Positions 61,467-64,000 of a DNA stretch of 64,000 nucleotides are shown here, piece by piece. The stretch is from Typha latifolia. Lineage: Eukaryota > Streptophyta > Magnoliopsida > Poales > Typhaceae. The translations under genes and the position numbers were made by a program. The stretch's first letter is position 1. Every line of letters starts with the position of its first letter. Location of the stretch: assembly GCA_019914945.1 (NCBI GenBank), contig CM034103.1:6076001-6140000 (forward strand), written 5' to 3'. The notes beneath the pieces are model-generated. The model ran no database searches. It was not told the origin of the DNA and was given only the letters and a program-made list of their open reading frames with translations.

Positions 61467-64000
61467 TGCGCGCGCGCGCTCACACCCGAGCTCGGGCTCG
61501 TCGAAGCTGAGCCGTTGGCTGGCCAGCAACGGCCGGTGCCCTCCCCGCCGGCCCGGGTCCGCACTTCCCTCCCCTCCTCTTTCTCTTCTCTTCTTCTTCT
61601 TCCTTCTTTTCTTTCTTTCTTTCTTTTCTTCTTCCTTTCTTCTTTTTCTCCATTCTCGGTCCCTCCCTTTCCTCTTGTTGCAATAGTGCTGGGCTCAGCC
61701 CAACACTGTAGCAAAGAGAATTATATTATATATATATAATTATTTTCTAATGTTAGGTAAATTAGTCTATTTAGATAATTGATTATTTTGATAATTTACA
61801 CTCACTAACATAATTTTACTAAGTATTTTTAGTATAATAATTTATTAATTTTAATTATAAACATGGCCTATAAATTTATTTATAGTTTAGTTATTATTTA
61901 TTAGATTAATATATGTAGTCTCATTCATAATAATCTTACATTTATTTTTATATTGTATAACTATTTTTAGTATATTATTATTGTCTAATAGTTTGTATAA
62001 AATGGAATACTAGACTTACATATTATTTTTGTATAATAGGATAGTGACTTTTTTGCGTATAATTTATGATTAATTAAATTAAAGTAGGTGTTACAAAATA
62101 AATATTAATAATATTATTTTTATTAAATTATATATATAGTTGTATTGGTTATTTATAAAAAGGAGATAAATTACTATTTACTTATAACTTATTCTATAAT
62201 TAGCAAACTAGGATTTTTAGTAAATAAATATAAATTATGGTAATAGCATATTAATATTATCACAATTGAACTTATCCTATGAATCTAATCAATTTTAAAC
62301 CTAATAAAATATTATATTTTACTCGAATGGATTATAATCTAATAAACAACTAATTTTATGTTACTTAAATATTTTTTGACTTCGAAACCCCTTATTTGAG
62401 ACCCCGGGGATTTTGCTAGTGATGTGTGATGATTGATTGATGGACGTGAGGGATACGTGTGTTGGGTCTTCTGATCAGAGATGAGTAGTCTTATCTCCTA
62501 GACGCCTTTCTCAAATTAGAATATATTATATATTATGTACATGTATGTTTTGGCCTCGAGCATAATTATATGACTTTATCTAGAGATGATTTCAATTAAG
62601 CATATTTTATTATGCATTTGATTAGACTGATATGAGATATGAGTACATTGGTGATATATAGAGATGATTGGAGATGATTATACTATTCTGACTTTGTGTC
62701 AGGATGATCTCTAGCATGAGTATGTATGTAATAAACTAGCAGGGATATACATATGTTAGTTATATGGTTGGAGACTGCATGCATTATTTTTCTCTTGACT
62801 TCTTTGCCACCTAAATTCCTAATATGCATGACTTATTATAGTACTGGATATATACATGTGATCTATCATATAGAAGGAAATACATAAATCTTATTGATAG
62901 AAAAGTTGATAGAAAAAGCATGATGGTACCTGAGTAGGCGCTAGGGTTAGGAGTGCCTAGAGTGATGATTATGGTCGCTGATATGCGATATCTTGTGGCC
63001 CATGTCCGAGGTTAGTTGAGTCTGTGCGCACAGACAATCGGACACTTGCTGTTCGCTAGAGCATGCGTGTGGCGAGTTACTCTCATGTGATTTCTATTAA
63101 CTGGTGGAGTACCCGATCTGGATGAATTTTGATATACATTAGCGTTTAGTAGGGTATGATTATTACTGAGATACCATTAGCATATGGTAGGGTATGTTTT
63201 GAGCCTATAGGCAGGATGTTGAGATCGGATACCGAGTGTTGACTGTGCACAGTGGTCTAGTATGATGATGATATTTTAGAGATGACATTGATAACTGAGA
63301 TATTGAGAAATACTTATGATTTCATTATCATCTGATTACCTAATTATCGAGTGTTCAATATACATCATAAATGATTGCATTTGGTACAATAGTATGGTTT
63401 AGGTCGGTATGCATCATGTGTCATATTTGAGAGAAAATTATGATGATAGTATGATATGATAATTTGTTTATTTGTTGTTGATGATTATATACTTTTATTA
63501 GTTATGACATATTATCTACTTTTCATTTATATATTATTGATGATACATTCATATACTCATTCATGACATGATGCTCTTTCTGATTCATATTATCTAGTAC
63601 ATAATTTATTTTCTGTTTGGCATCATTGATTCGGGGTAAGGTCTATTCATTGAGCCTTTTGCTTATGACTATCTTTATTTCTTTTCTAACCCCCTCAGAT
63701 ATGTGGTACGTGATAGCGACTTGAGATATCCCGAGAAGATATTGTAGATTGATAAGGTGAGTTATATGTGAGACGGTATAGAGGATAGTTTGTATAGAAA
63801 TTGGGTTGTATCATTGTTTATTATATTTGTAATTTATTGTATTAGACGATGATTTGTATAGTACATATCAAATTATAGTGTACTTGTGTATCAGTTGTTT
63901 AGTTGTATCTTGATGGTTTGTCGTGGCCTGTGTGGGTCATGTTAGATTATGAATGGTCTAGTGTATATTATTGTGGACTTGGATATTTATATGTTAACAG
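61132..64000. mobile_element. Long LTR copy C, cut by window end
   Basis: Starts TGTAGCAACCC after a possible TCAAG duplication (61127-61131). It follows copy B in order: catgacgtggccggcctc, CT runs (61435-61465), gctgggctcagcccaacactg, AT-rich zone, gacccc, and ends at ttatatgttaacag, matching position 28388 of copy B. About 200 bp of LTR should remain outside. It lacks the 693-bp insertion of copy B. Confidence 0.82.

Noticed and set aside
1..64000. CRISPR arrays, bacterial operons, viral replication genes, rRNA or tRNA genes
   Set aside because: None seen. The regular repeats are LTRs, MITEs and microsatellites, and the only tRNA-like signal is a primer-binding site.

Overview
This 64 kb window is nuclear DNA of a flowering plant. 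Intron-split genes follow GT-AG rules, the intergenic DNA is AT-rich, and it is filled with nested plant LTR retrotransposons, many of them solo LTRs with 5-bp target duplications. The species cannot be told from the sequence. I rebuilt three protein genes exon by exon from splice sites, reading phase and family motifs.

Left part (1-21.9 kb): on the minus strand, from the ATG at 18581 down to at least 3860, lie 13 exons for the N-terminal 45 percent or so of a WASH-complex subunit 4 (SWIP/WASHC4) homologue. The rest is off the left edge or lost. Its introns hold a 1.3 kb hAT-type element with exact 8-bp target duplications, two solo LTRs and other repeats. The exon 6/7 junction is off frame by one base, so this copy may be damaged. 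Upstream is a dead pentatricopeptide-repeat (PPR) gene, cut by a second solo LTR and a short hAT-like element.

Middle (21.9-36 kb): a nest of LTR elements. A long-LTR copy (from 23681) is split by a 3.8 kb solo LTR (24810-28591), itself split by a 0.7 kb TG..CA element. A 317-bp element and a minus-strand gypsy element (decayed gag, initiator-Met primer-binding site) follow, then an inverted LTR fragment and decayed copia pol.

Right part: an apparently intact ZFWD gene (two CCCH zinc fingers plus WD40 repeats, 438 codons, 37387-42568, plus strand) and an apparently intact BUD13 splicing-factor gene (562 codons, 56222-49691, minus strand) converge on a 7 kb gap that holds decayed copia sequence. 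ZFWD is a putative nucleic-acid-binding WD40 protein. BUD13 belongs to the RES complex, which acts in pre-mRNA splicing and retention. WASHC4 belongs to the endosomal actin-nucleation machinery. I see no operon-like functional link; these are neighbouring housekeeping-type genes in a repeat-rich region. The last 8 kb holds a fold-back MITE near the BUD13 promoter, an LTR fragment, a decayed LINE and a third copy of the long LTR family, cut by the window end.
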